NCBI RefSeq assembly: GCF_900172235.1
Contig: NZ_FWFQ01000020.1
Coordinates: forward strand, 1 to 64,000
Source of the DNA: Pseudoruegeria aquimaris
Lineage (GTDB): Bacteria > Pseudomonadota > Alphaproteobacteria > Rhodobacterales > Rhodobacteraceae
Direction of reading: 5' to 3'
Length of the DNA: 64,000 nt
Part shown: piece by piece, positions 25,341-34,998 of the stretch
Layout: every line of letters begins with the position of its first letter
Numbering within the stretch: the first letter of the stretch is position 1
Notes under the pieces: generated by a model
What the model was told of the DNA's origin: nothing
Databases searched by the model: none
The model's input: the letters and a program-made list of their open reading frames with translations, nothing else
Program-made: the position numbers and the translations under genes

Positions 25341-25921
25341 AGGGTGCGGCTCCATAGCTGCATCGGTTTCTCCGTCTGCCCGTCGTCGCCGATGTCCGTC
25401 CAGCTGTAGTGCGCGAAGGCCCCTTCGATCGGCGCATAGCCCCGCTTGCGCCAGAAACCGTCCAGCGGGCGGTAGCCCCGCGGTCGGGCGGGGTGATCCT
25501 CGGGGCGCACCACGGCGCAGAAGACGGCGTGCCTGCGCCCCAGCGCCCGCGCGTGGGCCTCGCGCGCATCGAAGAACGCATGGCCCAGCCCCTGCCCGCG
25601 AAACTCCGGCAACAGGACGGATTCGGCACAGTAGAAGCAGGTTTCAGGCGCGAGGCCGGCGGCGGCCAGCGGGGCGGCAAATTCCACCGCGTGATCCTCC
25701 ATCGGCGTGCCCGTGGCCGCACCCACGACGCGCCCCTCCGAAATCGCGGCGACGACGACCGCGCCGGGGCTGGTTTCGTAGGTCGCGAGATAGCGGCGTT
25801 CGTAATCCTCGCTGCCGTCGTAGAGATAGGGAAATTCCGCAAATACGGTGATCCGCAGGCGCGCGAGGTCCGGCAAGGCATCGCGCAGGGCCGCGCCTTT
25901 CAGGATGCGGATCTCCGTCAT
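25337..25921 (-). CDS. GNAT family N-acetyltransferase
   Basis: 194 residues with the acetyl-CoA-binding motif LLPEFRGQGLGHAFFDAR (motif A, RGQGLG) and C-terminal RKRGY. The ATG at 25921 overlaps the stop of the LMW-PTP gene, and its own stop overlaps the nitrilase start. The acyl acceptor is unknown. Tight pairing with a C-N hydrolase suggests one acylates and the other deacylates or deamidates related molecules, but this is inference. Confidence 0.82.
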   Translation of the reverse strand: MTEIRILKGAALRDALPDLARLRITVFAEFPYLYDGSEDYERRYLATYETSPGAVVVAAISEGRVVGAATGTPMEDHAVEFAAPLAAAGLAPETCFYCAESVLLPEFRGQGLGHAFFDAREAHARALGRRHAVFCAVVRPEDHPARPRGYRPLDGFWRKRGYAPIEGAFAHYSWTDIGDDGQTEKPMQLWSRTL

Positions 25922-26388
25922 CCTTTCCCGGCTCCGATCAGGGCCGCAAACCGCGTGCGGACCCGCTCCCGGATCTGGTCTCGGGTCTGGCGGTAGGCCG
26001 CGAGCTTCGCCTCCCGCGTTTCACCGAGGCCGGTGGGATCGAGCACCGGCCAGTATTCCACCTCGAGATGGGCGTAGCGCGTCAGTTCCAGCGCCATGCG
26101 CTGGCTGGCGGGGGACAGGGCCACGATGAGATCGTAGCCCGAGAGATCGTCCCCCCAGGCCTGCATCTCCTCGAAGGAGCGCGAGCGGTGGCGCGCGATC
26201 TCCACGCCGATCTCCTCGCAGACGGCGATGGCGAAGCCGTCGATCTCGAGGTCGTTCCGCACCCCGGCGGACTGCACGTAGATCGCCTGCCCGCAGAGCG
26301 CCTTGGTGATCCCTTCGGCCATCGGAGAGCGGACGGCGTTGTGATCGCAGCAGAAGAGAACGGAAGAAGGGATCTGCACGTCCCCCAT
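25918..26388 (-). CDS. Low molecular weight protein-tyrosine phosphatase family
   Basis: 156 residues. The P-loop CDHNAVRS (C14-X5-R20) lies near the N-terminus and the general-acid Asp is in LDPTG (about 115-119). Family members dephosphorylate phosphotyrosine or reduce arsenate; no extra arsenate-reductase cysteines are evident. It lies between UPF0262 and the GNAT gene, overlapping the latter by 4 bases. Confidence 0.85.
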   Translation of the reverse strand: MGDVQIPSSVLFCCDHNAVRSPMAEGITKALCGQAIYVQSAGVRNDLEIDGFAIAVCEEIGVEIARHRSRSFEEMQAWGDDLSGYDLIVALSPASQRMALELTRYAHLEVEYWPVLDPTGLGETREAKLAAYRQTRDQIRERVRTRFAALIGAGKG

Positions 26389-26390
26389 GA

Positions 26391-26870
26391 TCAGCGCCCG
26401 AAGTGCAGCACGCAGATCAGCGTGAACAAGCGGCGGGCGGTGTCGATGTCCACCTCCGCCTTGCCTTCGAGCCGCTCCTGAAGCACGCGGGCGCCTTCGT
26501 TGTGGATCCCGCGCCGGGCCATGTCGATGGCTTCGATCTGGCTGGGCGGAAGCTTCTTCACCGCGTCGAAGTAGCTTTTGCAGATCTGGAAGTAATCCTT
26601 CACCACCTGCCGGAACGGCCCGAGCGACATGTGGAAATCAACCACCTTCTCGCCCGCTTCGGTGGTGATCTCGAACACGAGGCGCCGCTCGCGGATCGCC
26701 AGCACGAGCCCGTAGGGCCCGGCGGGCACCTCCTGCCCCTCCCGGCCCGGAAGCGCGAAGCTGTTGTCTTCCAGCAGGTCGAAGATGGCGACCTTGCGCT
26801 CCTGTTCGATCTCGGGCGTGGGGGCCGGAAGGCCCGCGTCGTCGATCTCGACCCGGACAAGCTTGCTCAT
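26391..26870 (-). CDS. UPF0262 family protein
   Basis: 159 residues, a conserved alphaproteobacterial family of unknown function. The matching features are VEIDDAGLPAPTPEIEQER at the start and the central FHMSLGPFRQVVKDYF. It has no membrane segment or signal peptide. It stands 4 bases after hisD and 2 bases before the phosphatase gene, an order recalled from other Rhodobacterales. Confidence 0.85.
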   Translation of the reverse strand: MSKLVRVEIDDAGLPAPTPEIEQERKVAIFDLLEDNSFALPGREGQEVPAGPYGLVLAIRERRLVFEITTEAGEKVVDFHMSLGPFRQVVKDYFQICKSYFDAVKKLPPSQIEAIDMARRGIHNEGARVLQERLEGKAEVDIDTARRLFTLICVLHFGR

Positions 26871-26874
26871 CGCC

Positions 26875-28179
26875 CTACCCTTCGTTCAGCGCATCGAGCC
26901 GCGCCCGGACGCTCAACCCGTGCGCTTCGAGGCTTTCGGAGATCGCCAACCGCTCCGCCGCCGGACCGATGGCGGCCAAGGCGCGGGGCGTCATGCGCGA
27001 AAGCGTCGTGCGTTTCATGAAATCCAGCACCGAAAGGCCGGAAGAGAAGCGCGCCGAACGCGCCGTGGGCAGCACGTGGTTCGGCCCGCCCACGTAATCG
27101 CCGATGGCCTCGGGCGTATAGGCTCCGATGAAGATCGCCCCCGCGTGGGTGATCTTGTCGGCATAGCTTTCGGCATCGGCAACGCAGAGCTCCAGATGCT
27201 CCGGCGCGATGCGGTCGGAAAGCTGCGCGGCCACGTCGAGATCCGGCACGGTGATGACCGCACCGAAATCCCGCCAGCTCGCGCCGGCGATGGCGCGGCG
27301 TTCGAGCGTTTCGAGGCGCTTCTCCACCGCGGCGGCCACGGCCTTGCCGAAATCGGCATCGTCGGTGATGAAGATGGACTGGGCGCTTTCGTCGTGCTCG
27401 GCCTGGCTCAGCAGGTCCACCGCGATCCAGTCCGGGTCGTTGTCCTTGTCGGCGATCACGAGGATCTCGCTCGGCCCGGCGATCATGTCGATCCCGACCT
27501 TGCCGAAGACACGTCGCTTGGCGGCGGCCACGAAGGCATTGCCGGGGCCGGTGATCTTGTCCACCGGGGCGATGGTTTCGGTGCCGTAGGCCAGCGCGGC
27601 CACGGCCTGCGCACCCCCGATGCGGTAGATTTCGTCCACCCCGGCGATCTGCGCGGCCAGCAGCACCAGCGGGTTGGTGACGCCATCGGGCGTGGGCACG
27701 ACGATGGCCAGCCGCTCCACTCCGGCCACCTTGGCGGGAATGGCGTTCATCAGCACCGAAGACGGGTAGGACGCCAGCCCGCCCGGCACGTAGAGCCCGG
27801 CGGCCGAAACCGGCCCCCAGCGCCAGCCCAGCGTCGCGCCGGACGCATCCTCCCACTGGGCATCCTCGGGCAGCTGACGCTGGTGGTAGGCGCGGATCCG
27901 CTCCGCGGCCAGTTCCAGCGCGGCGCGCTCCTCGGGCGAGACCTTGGCGCATTCCGCCGCGATCTCCTCGGGAGTGAAGGCCAGCGTGTCGGGGGTGAGC
28001 GCGAGCCGGTCGAACTTCTCGGTGAGTTCGATCACCGCCGCATCCCCGCGGGTGCGGACATCGGCGATGATCTCGGCCACCACGGAATCCACATCCGGCG
28101 AATCCTCCCGCTTGGTGGTCAGGAAGGCAGCGAAATCGGCCTCGAAAGAGGCATCGGAAGCATTCAGGAACAGGGGCAC
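26875..28179 (-). CDS. hisD: Histidinol dehydrogenase
   Basis: 434 residues covering the whole HisD family. Motifs include GGAQAVAALAYGTETI, KITGPGNAFV, GPSEILVIAD, the zinc/base region SQAEHDESAQ and EHLEL. It oxidises L-histidinol to L-histidine with NAD. The GTG at 28179, giving VPLFLNASD, starts at the usual family position 4 bases after the DUF2948 stop; an upstream ATG would overlap that gene by 57 bases. Confidence 0.95.
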   Translation of the reverse strand: MPLFLNASDASFEADFAAFLTTKREDSPDVDSVVAEIIADVRTRGDAAVIELTEKFDRLALTPDTLAFTPEEIAAECAKVSPEERAALELAAERIRAYHQRQLPEDAQWEDASGATLGWRWGPVSAAGLYVPGGLASYPSSVLMNAIPAKVAGVERLAIVVPTPDGVTNPLVLLAAQIAGVDEIYRIGGAQAVAALAYGTETIAPVDKITGPGNAFVAAAKRRVFGKVGIDMIAGPSEILVIADKDNDPDWIAVDLLSQAEHDESAQSIFITDDADFGKAVAAAVEKRLETLERRAIAGASWRDFGAVITVPDLDVAAQLSDRIAPEHLELCVADAESYADKITHAGAIFIGAYTPEAIGDYVGGPNHVLPTARSARFSSGLSVLDFMKRTTLSRMTPRALAAIGPAAERLAISESLEAHGLSVRARLDALNEG

Positions 28180-28183
28180 TGGA

Positions 28184-28663
28184 TCAATCCGGGTGGTGGG
28201 GCGCGGCCCGCGAGGGCGCGATGTAAGGGCGCGTGACATCCTTCAGCGTGGCTTCGAGGCATTCGACATGAAGCCGGATCGCGCCATCGCCGGCAAGCGT
28301 CAGCTCCACGAAGCCCTCGGCGTCCTCGCCCGGCGTCCAGTCGATCGACAGCAGCGAAAGAACCGTGTCGGCATCGCCGCGCCGGACACCCTGGCTCTGC
28401 ACGCTGAGAACCGAATCGAACGCCAGCACCGATTGCACGCGCTCGTAGGGGCGGCGGCGCTTCTCGGCGTTGGGCTGATCCTCCCAGCGGAACCGGTTCA
28501 GAAGCAGCGCGAAGCGGCGCTCCTTCGGCTGCCACGTCATCTCGGAGGCCGGGAAGACCGCGTCCTGCGTCAGGGTGGCCAGAACCTGCAGATCCTCGGC
28601 ATCCAGCGCCTTCAGGTGCAGCGGCGCTTCTCCGCCGTCTTCGAAACGGGCATCTTCCTGCAT
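28184..28663 (-). CDS. DUF2948 family protein
   Basis: 159 residues matching the alphaproteobacterial DUF2948 family: LKALDAEDLQVLATLTQDAV, FALLLNRFRWED and the C-terminal LHVECLEATLKDVTRPY. Function is unknown. It overlaps the murA stop by one base and precedes hisD by 4 bases, the standard order in this group. Confidence 0.88.
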   Translation of the reverse strand: MQEDARFEDGGEAPLHLKALDAEDLQVLATLTQDAVFPASEMTWQPKERRFALLLNRFRWEDQPNAEKRRRPYERVQSVLAFDSVLSVQSQGVRRGDADTVLSLLSIDWTPGEDAEGFVELTLAGDGAIRLHVECLEATLKDVTRPYIAPSRAAPHHPD

Positions 28664-29928
28664 CAGCCGGATATCCTTTCGATCAGCGCCCCGCAGGCGC
28701 GCAGTTTCTCTTCCACTCGTTCGTAGCCGCGATCAAGGTGATACACGCGGGACACCACGGTCTCGCCTTCCGCGGCCAGGCCGGCGAGGATCAGCGAAAC
28801 CGAGGCCCGCAGATCCGTGGCCATCACCGGCGCGCCCTTCAGGCGCTCCACGCCGGTGACCGTGGCATGGCCGCCGTGCACGTCGATCCTGGCCCCCATG
28901 CGGATCAGCTCCGGGGCATGCATGAAGCGGTTCTCGAAGATCTTTTCTTCCAGCACGCTTGTGCCGTCGGCGGTGCAGAGCAGCGCCATCATCTGCGCCT
29001 GCAGGTCGGTCGGGAAGCCGGGGAAGGGCTCGGTCGTCACGTCCACCGCCTTCACGCGATCCCCGCGGCGGGAGACCTTCAGGCCGCGCTCGGTTTCCTC
29101 GATGTTCACGCCGGCGGCGTCGAGCTTCTCGCAGAAGGCACCGACGAGATCGATCCGCCCGCCCAGGAGCTCCACCTCGCCGCCGGTGATGACCGGCGCC
29201 AGCATGTAGGTGCCCAGTTCGATGCGGTCCGTCACCACCGGGTGAGTCGCGCCGTGCAGACGGTCCACGCCCTGGATGGTGATGGTCGAGGTGCCCTCGC
29301 CTTCGATCTGCGCGCCCATCTTCTTGAGGCAGTGCGCGAGATCCACGATCTCGGGCTCCCGCGCGGCATTGCGGATCTCGGTCGTGCCCTTGGCCAGCGT
29401 CGCCGCCATGAGCGCGTTCTCGGTGGCACCGACGGAGACGAAGGGGAATTCCACGATCCCGCCCTTCAGCCCGCCCGGCGCCTTGGCGTGCACGTAGCCT
29501 TCCTTCAGCTCCAGCTCTGCCCCCATGGCCTCCAGCGCCTTGAGGTGCAGATCCACCGGGCGCGCGCCGATGGCGCAGCCGCCGGGCAGGGACACCACCG
29601 CATGGCCGAAGCGCGCCAGCAGCGGGCCAAGAACGAGGATCGACGCGCGCATCTTGCGCACGATGTCATACTCGGCCTTCTGGTTGTTAACGTCATGGCT
29701 GGACAGCGCCAGCACCTGGCCGTCCTGCAGGCTGCTCACCTCGGATCCAAGCGATTGCAGCAGCGCCGTCATCGTCTTGATGTCGGAAAGCCGCGGCGCA
29801 TTGGTCAGGGTCAGCGGCTCCTCGCTCAGCAGCGTGGCCGGCATGAGCGTGAGGCAGGCATTCTTCGCCCCCGCGATCGGAATGGTGCCATTGAGCGGGC
29901 CATTGCCCGTGACGACGATCGAATCCAT
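28663..29928 (-). CDS. murA: UDP-N-acetylglucosamine 1-carboxyvinyltransferase
   Basis: 421 residues of the EPT fold. Lys22-Asn23 lie in [12 protein letters not shown], and the catalytic, fosfomycin-sensitive Cys118 in [15 protein letters not shown]. It catalyses the first committed step of peptidoglycan synthesis, adding enolpyruvate to UDP-GlcNAc. It is transcribed leftwards with DUF2948, hisD, UPF0262 and beyond. Confidence 0.97.
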   Translation of the reverse strand: MDSIVVTGNGPLNGTIPIAGAKNACLTLMPATLLSEEPLTLTNAPRLSDIKTMTALLQSLGSEVSSLQDGQVLALSSHDVNNQKAEYDIVRKMRASILVLGPLLARFGHAVVSLPGGCAIGARPVDLHLKALEAMGAELELKEGYVHAKAPGGLKGGIVEFPFVSVGATENALMAATLAKGTTEIRNAAREPEIVDLAHCLKKMGAQIEGEGTSTITIQGVDRLHGATHPVVTDRIELGTYMLAPVITGGEVELLGGRIDLVGAFCEKLDAAGVNIEETERGLKVSRRGDRVKAVDVTTEPFPGFPTDLQAQMMALLCTADGTSVLEEKIFENRFMHAPELIRMGARIDVHGGHATVTGVERLKGAPVMATDLRASVSLILAGLAAEGETVVSRVYHLDRGYERVEEKLRACGALIERISG

Positions 29929-29941
29929 GTGACTGCCCTAC

Positions 29942-30094
29942 CTAGTCCGCCTTGTCCTGCGGGGAACCGGAAGCCTTCCGGGCCCGCGCCTGTGCCTTGC
30001 GCTTCTGCATGTTTGCCTTCAACGCCGCTTTGAGCCGCTCTTCACGGCTCTGCTTGGCGGCCGGTGCGGCCTTTTTTTGCGAAGGTTTTTCCAT
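29942..30094 (-). CDS. Small basic hypothetical protein
   Basis: 50 residues, very rich in Lys, Arg, Ala and Gln (EERLKAALKANMQKRKAQAR), predicted as one long basic helix. The ATG at 30094 is preferred; upstream codons read through the region without a binding site. It ends 13 bases before murA. I recall similar tiny basic proteins in front of murA in this group. Nucleic acid or ribosome binding is possible but unproven. Confidence 0.6.
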   Translation of the reverse strand: MEKPSQKKAAPAAKQSREERLKAALKANMQKRKAQARARKASGSPQDKAD

Positions 30095-30259
30095 GCACTC
30101 TCTGTAGCGCAGCACCTGCGAGGGGTCCAGAGAGCGCAGGCCCCGCGCACCGGCGAAAACGCAACGGCTTTCACCGCTCCGCCGGCCGCGTGCGATTTCT
30201 TGCAAAAAGGCGCTTGCACCCCCTGCGGCGAACCATTAAAGACCCGCCTCACACGGCAT

Positions 30260-30334
<75 letters not shown>

Positions 30335-30437
30335 CTTCCCCTCCGAAGAATTGATACGGTACCGCGTCCCGGCGCTTGGTGAGCGGTTTGTCCGGTTTTG
30401 CCTGGAAGCAAGGCGCTCCCAAGGCGGGCGGAAGGCC

Positions 30438-31631
30438 TCAGGTCACCCGCGCGCGGACCTGGTATTTCGGATCCTGCCACAGCCCCTCGGTCATGACCTC
30501 GCCGATGATCTCCGCCGCGCGGACGACATCCGATTCCTCCAGGTAGAGCGGCGTGAAGCCGAAGCGCATGATGTCGGGCGTGCGGAAATCGCCGATGACC
30601 CCGCGCGCGATCAGGGCCTGCATCGCAGCGTATCCCTCGTCGAAGGCGAAGGAGACCTGCGAACCGCGGGCCTGCGGGTCGCGCGGCGAGGCCAGCCGCA
30701 GCTGCGGGCAACGGGATTCGACCTCTGTAATGAACCGTTCCGACAGGCGGATGGAGGCGGCGCGCAGATCGCCCATGTCCACCCCCTCCCAGGCATCCAG
30801 CGCGTGATCGAGGATCGCAAGCTGGACGATCGGCGGCGTGCCCACGCGCAGACGCTCCGTGCTCATCGCCGGGCGGTAACCCAGTTCCATCGCGAAGGGC
30901 GCATCATGGCCCAGCCAGCCCGCCAGCGCGGGCTGGACGTGATCGATGATGTCGGGGCGGGCGTAGATGAAGGCCGGGGCGCCGGGGCCGCCGTTGAGAT
31001 ACTTGTAGGAACAGCCCACCGCGAATTCCGCCTCGCTGGCGGCGATCTCCAGCGGCAGGGCGCCGGCGCTGTGGGCCAGATCCCAGATCATCACCGCGCC
31101 GGCGTCATGGGCGGCCCTGGTGATGGCCTCCATGTCGTGCAGGCGGCCGGTGCGGTAGTCCACGTGGGTCAGCATCACGACGGCCACTTCGTCGGTGATC
31201 GCATCGATGACTGCCTCGGGCTCGGCCAGACGCAGCTCGTGCCCCTTGCCGATGGTGCCGATCAGCCCCTGGGCCATGTAGAGATCGGAGGGGAAATTGC
31301 CCGTGTCCGACAGCACCACCCGCCGCCCGGGCGCCATGCGCAGCGCCGCCGCCAGCGCCTGGTAGACCTTGATCGACAGCGTATCCCCCGTGGCGACCGA
31401 ACCGGCGGGCGCCCCGATGAGCCGGGCGATGCGATCGCCGACGCGGGCGGGCATGGCCATCCAGCCAGCGGTGTTCCACGCCTTGATGAGCTGCTGCCCC
31501 CACTCCTGCCGCAACACCTGGCCGACACGTGCCTCCGCGCCCCGCGGCAGCGGCCCGAGAGAATTGCCGTCGAGGTAGATCACGCCTTCGGGGAGATCGA
31601 AGAAATCCTTGCGCGGCAGGGCAGATGGCAT
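30438..31631 (-). CDS. kynU: Kynureninase
   Basis: 397 residues of a class V-type PLP enzyme. YLDGNSLGPLPRG at the N-terminus is the kynureninase signature, and Lys210 in GCSYKYLNGGPGAPAF is the PLP lysine. It cleaves kynurenine to anthranilate and alanine in tryptophan breakdown. GGAG lies 7 bases before the ATG at 31631. No other kynurenine gene is nearby. Confidence 0.93.
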   Translation of the reverse strand: MPSALPRKDFFDLPEGVIYLDGNSLGPLPRGAEARVGQVLRQEWGQQLIKAWNTAGWMAMPARVGDRIARLIGAPAGSVATGDTLSIKVYQALAAALRMAPGRRVVLSDTGNFPSDLYMAQGLIGTIGKGHELRLAEPEAVIDAITDEVAVVMLTHVDYRTGRLHDMEAITRAAHDAGAVMIWDLAHSAGALPLEIAASEAEFAVGCSYKYLNGGPGAPAFIYARPDIIDHVQPALAGWLGHDAPFAMELGYRPAMSTERLRVGTPPIVQLAILDHALDAWEGVDMGDLRAASIRLSERFITEVESRCPQLRLASPRDPQARGSQVSFAFDEGYAAMQALIARGVIGDFRTPDIMRFGFTPLYLEESDVVRAAEIIGEVMTEGLWQDPKYQVRARVT

Positions 31632-31699
31632 CTTGGGGCTCCGGGTGTTTGTCTTGCCTGAGGGCAGTCTTGGCAAAACCGGCGCCGAGGGGCAAAACT

Positions 31700-31734
31700 T
31701 TCCTGCCTCCGGCGGGGATATTTGGGGAACAAAG
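31700..31734. repeat. Rhodobacterales-type intergenic repeat (GCCTCCGGCGGGGATATTT)
   Basis: The stretch between kynU and moaE holds TGCCTCCGGCGGGGATATTT, then GGGGAACAAAG. From memory, near-identical sequences recur between genes in many roseobacters. Only this copy was found in the window, so the repeat status rests on recollection. Confidence 0.45.
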
Positions 31735-31740
31735 TGGGCG

Positions 31741-32190
31741 CTACTCGGACCAGCGGGTGAGCGCGGCTTCGTCTTCGTCGCGGCTTTCCACCCATTGCGC
31801 GCCGTTCGCGGTGACTTCCTTCTTCCAGAAGGGGGCCCGCGATTTCAGGTAGTCCATCAGGAATTCGGCCGCGGCGAAGGCATCGACGCGGTGCGGCGCG
31901 GCCGTGGCGACCATCATGATCATGTCGCCCGGTTCGAGGACTCCGTGCCGGTGGATAACGAGCACATCCTTGAGCGCCCAGCGCTCCTGCGCCTGCCGCG
32001 CGATGGCCTCGATCGCCTTCTCCGTCATGCCCGGATAGTGCTCGATCTCCATCCGGTCCAGATCGCCGCGCGCCAGATCGCGCACGATGCCGGTGAAGGT
32101 GACCACGGCCCCCGCATCCTTGCGGCCTGCCGCGAAGGCATTGGCCTCGGCGCCGAAATCGAAGGCTGCGCTCTGGACACGGACCTTCAT
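31741..32190 (-). CDS. moaE: Molybdopterin synthase catalytic subunit
   Basis: 149 residues with the MoaE core: VVTFTGIVRD, IEHYPGMTEKAIEAIA, VLVIHRHGVLEPGD and FLMDYLKSRAPFWKKE with its active-site Lys. It uses the MoaD thiocarboxylate to form molybdopterin. It follows moaD by one base. Confidence 0.94.
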   Translation of the reverse strand: MKVRVQSAAFDFGAEANAFAAGRKDAGAVVTFTGIVRDLARGDLDRMEIEHYPGMTEKAIEAIARQAQERWALKDVLVIHRHGVLEPGDMIMMVATAAPHRVDAFAAAEFLMDYLKSRAPFWKKEVTANGAQWVESRDEDEAALTRWSE

Positions 32191-32191
32191 C

Positions 32192-32440
32192 TCAGCCGCC
32201 CGTCATCGGCGGGAAGAAGGCGACCTCGCGCACACCGGCGAGCGGGGCGTCGAAATCGGTGAGCTCCTGGTCCACCGCCACACGCAGGGCGGTGGTATCC
32301 GCGAAAGCCGCCGCGTAGCGCTCTTCGCGCGCCTTCAGCTCGTCCACTAGTTCCGCCACCGTGGCGGCCTCGGTTTCGACCTTCTCCTTCGGCAGGCCGA
32401 TGCGTTCGCGCACCCAGGCAAAATACATCACGTCGATCAT
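32192..32440 (-). CDS. moaD: Molybdopterin synthase sulfur-carrier subunit
   Basis: 82 residues of a ubiquitin-like fold ending in the required Gly-Gly (FFPPMTGG), which is thiocarboxylated. The ATG at 32440 overlaps the pgsA stop. It pairs with moaE directly downstream. Confidence 0.93.
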   Translation of the reverse strand: MIDVMYFAWVRERIGLPKEKVETEAATVAELVDELKAREERYAAAFADTTALRVAVDQELTDFDAPLAGVREVAFFPPMTGG

Positions 32441-33108
32441 TGGTGTTCTCCGTCCTGCAGGAAGGGTAGCGCCTTCGAGAAATAATCCCAGCCCGTGATC
32501 GCGGTCAGCACGGCGGCGAGCCAGAGCAGGGCGATGCCGAGATAGGCCGTGGCCTGCACCGCCGTGACCTTCCAGCCGATGCCCAGCGTGTCGGGCGAGG
32601 AGCCTTCCAGGACGGCGGTGACGGTGGCCTCGTCCATGCCGAAGGTCTGCATGCCGAGGTAGTGTTCGAACAGGGCGCGGGCGAAGAGCACCGATATCGC
32701 CACCATCTGCACGGTGGTCTTCCATTTCGCGAGTTTCGTGACCTTGAGCAGCTTGGCCTCCGCGCCGAGGAACTCCCGCAGGCCGGAGACGAAGACCTCG
32801 CGGAACACGATGAGCACGCAGGGCACGAGCACCAGCCAGTTCAGCCCGGAAAGCGCTGCCAGCACCATGATGGCGATGACGACCATCGCCTTGTCGGCGA
32901 TCGGATCCAGCATGGCGCCGAAGCGGCTTTCCTGCTTCCAGGCGCGGGCGAGGTAGCCGTCCACCCAATCGGTGAGCGAGGCGCCGATGAAGAGCAGGAG
33001 CGCGATCCATTCGGCGTAGGGCGCGGAAAGGCCGAGGAAAACGAGCCCCAGCGCGGGGGCGGCCAGCAGGCGCAGGACGGTCAGGATGTTGGGCAGGTTC
33101 CAGGTCAT
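32437..33108 (-). CDS. pgsA: CDP-diacylglycerol--glycerol-3-phosphate 3-phosphatidyltransferase
   Basis: 223 residues with about four to five membrane segments. The CDP-alcohol phosphotransferase motif starts at DWVDGYLARAW and ends GAMLDPIAD (D-X2-DG-X2-AR-X8-G-X3-D-X3-D). It makes phosphatidylglycerophosphate. The ATG at 33108 is preferred to a TTG two codons upstream. It sits 18 bases after uvrC, as in many proteobacteria. Confidence 0.93.
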   Translation of the reverse strand: MTWNLPNILTVLRLLAAPALGLVFLGLSAPYAEWIALLLFIGASLTDWVDGYLARAWKQESRFGAMLDPIADKAMVVIAIMVLAALSGLNWLVLVPCVLIVFREVFVSGLREFLGAEAKLLKVTKLAKWKTTVQMVAISVLFARALFEHYLGMQTFGMDEATVTAVLEGSSPDTLGIGWKVTAVQATAYLGIALLWLAAVLTAITGWDYFSKALPFLQDGEHQ

Positions 33109-33126
33109 GGGCAAAGCTTTAGCGCG

Positions 33127-34998
33127 TCAGGACTTCTCATGGAAGAAGTCATAGATGGTTTCGGCCAGCGCATCGGAGACCCCCTCCACGGCCTTCAGAT
33201 CCGACAACCCGGCGCGGCTCACCGCCTTGGCCGAACCGAAGTGCGCCAGAAGCGCGCGCTTGCGGGTGGGGCCGACGCCGGGGATGTCATCCAGCGGCGT
33301 GGCGGAAACGGCCTTGGCGCGCTTCGCGCGATGGGTGCCGATGGCGAAGCGGTGGGCTTCGTCGCGCAGGCGCTGGATGAAATAGAGCACCGGATCGTTG
33401 TGGCGAAGCGCGAAGGGGCGCGCACCGGGGCGGTGGAATTCCTCCTTGCCGGCGTCGCGGTCCACGCCCTTGGCCACGCCCACCATCGGCACGTCCTCCA
33501 CGCCCAGTTCCGCCATGATCCCGGCCACGGCTGAGACCTGCCCGGCGCCGCCGTCGATCAGCAAGAGATCGGGCCAGGTGCCGGAGGTGCGGTCCGGATC
33601 CTCCTTCAGCAGGCGCTTGAAACGGCGGGTGAGCACCTCTTTCATCATCCCGAAGTCATCGCCGGGCGTCAGGTCATCGCCCCTGATGTTGAACTTGCGA
33701 TACTGGTTCTTCAGAAAGCCTTCCGGCCCGGCGACGATCATCGCGCCGACGGCATTGGTGCCCTGGATGTGGGAGTTGTCGTAGACCTCGATGCGCCGGG
33801 GCGGGCCGTCGAGGCCGAAGGCCTCCGCAAGCCCTTTCAGAAGTTTCCCCTGCGTTGCGGTCTCGCTCATCTTGCGGGCGAGGCTTTCGCGGGCGTTGCG
33901 CAGCGCGCCGGCCACCAGTTCGGCCTTCTCGCCACGTTGCGGCACCATGATCTCGACCTTGCGGCCGGCCTTCTCCGAAAGGGCTTCGGCCAGCAGTTCC
34001 CGATCCTCGATGTCGTCGGAGAGCAGGATCTGCCGCGGCGGCGTCTTGCCGTCGTAGAACTGGCCGAGGAAGGCCTGCAGCACCTCGGGCGCCTCCGCGC
34101 CGGCGCCGGTGGCCGGGTAGTAATCCTTGTTGCCCCAGTTCTGGTTGGCCCGGATGAAGAAGACCTGCACGCAGGCCTGGCCGCTTTCCATGTGCAGGGC
34201 CACGATGTCGGCCTCGGCGACGCCGCGCGGGTTGATGCCCTGCGCCGTCTGGACCTGCGTCAGCGCCTGGATGCGGTCGCGCAGCGCGGCGGCGCGCTCG
34301 AATTCCATCGCATCCGAGGCTGCCTGCATCTGGGCGGCCAGTTCCTCCTGCACCCGGGTGCTGCGGCCTTGCAGGAAGCGCTCGGCATCCTTGACGAGCG
34401 CACCGTAATCCTTCTCCGAGATCAGCCCCACGCAGGGGCCGGCGCAGCGCTTGATCTGGTAGAGCAGGCAGGGGCGCGTGCGGCTCTCGAAGGTGGCATC
34501 GGTGCAGTTGCGCAGCAGGAAGACCTTCTGGAGCTGGTTGAGAGTGCGGTTTACCGCCCCGGCCGAGGCGAAGGGCCCATAGTACTCGCCCTTCTCCGCC
34601 TTGCGGCCCCGGTGTTTCTTGATCTGGGGGAAGGCGTGGTTCTTGGAAACGAGGATGTTGGGAAAGCTTTTGTCGTCCCGCAGCAGCACGTTGTACTTGG
34701 GCTTGAGCTGCTTGATCAGGTTCTGCTCCAGCAGCAGCGCCTCGGTTTCCGTGCGCGTGGTGAGGAACATCATCGAGGCGGTTTCGCTGATCATCCGCAG
34801 GATCCGCCCGCTGTGGCCGTGGGGGTTGGCGTAGTTGGATACCCGCTTGCGCAGCGCGCGCGCCTTGCCCACGTAGAGCACCCGCCCCTGCGCATCCAGC
34901 ATGCGGTAGACGCCGGGAGAATTGTCCAATGTCTTGAGCAGGCTGTGGATCAGCGCGTGGCCGGTGAGCGGCCGTTCTTCGGATAGCTCGTCGCTCAT
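33127..34998 (-). CDS. uvrC: Excinuclease ABC subunit C
   Basis: 623 residues. A GIY-YIG nuclease domain ([20 protein letters not shown], about 30-110) is followed by a UVR segment near 215, the RNase H-like 5' nuclease ([18 protein letters not shown]) and C-terminal helix-hairpin-helix repeats ([17 protein letters not shown]). It makes both incisions in nucleotide excision repair. No alphaproteobacterial SOS box (GTTC-N7-GTTC) was seen upstream. Confidence 0.96.
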   Translation of the reverse strand: MSDELSEERPLTGHALIHSLLKTLDNSPGVYRMLDAQGRVLYVGKARALRKRVSNYANPHGHSGRILRMISETASMMFLTTRTETEALLLEQNLIKQLKPKYNVLLRDDKSFPNILVSKNHAFPQIKKHRGRKAEKGEYYGPFASAGAVNRTLNQLQKVFLLRNCTDATFESRTRPCLLYQIKRCAGPCVGLISEKDYGALVKDAERFLQGRSTRVQEELAAQMQAASDAMEFERAAALRDRIQALTQVQTAQGINPRGVAEADIVALHMESGQACVQVFFIRANQNWGNKDYYPATGAGAEAPEVLQAFLGQFYDGKTPPRQILLSDDIEDRELLAEALSEKAGRKVEIMVPQRGEKAELVAGALRNARESLARKMSETATQGKLLKGLAEAFGLDGPPRRIEVYDNSHIQGTNAVGAMIVAGPEGFLKNQYRKFNIRGDDLTPGDDFGMMKEVLTRRFKRLLKEDPDRTSGTWPDLLLIDGGAGQVSAVAGIMAELGVEDVPMVGVAKGVDRDAGKEEFHRPGARPFALRHNDPVLYFIQRLRDEAHRFAIGTHRAKRAKAVSATPLDDIPGVGPTRKRALLAHFGSAKAVSRAGLSDLKAVEGVSDALAETIYDFFHEKS

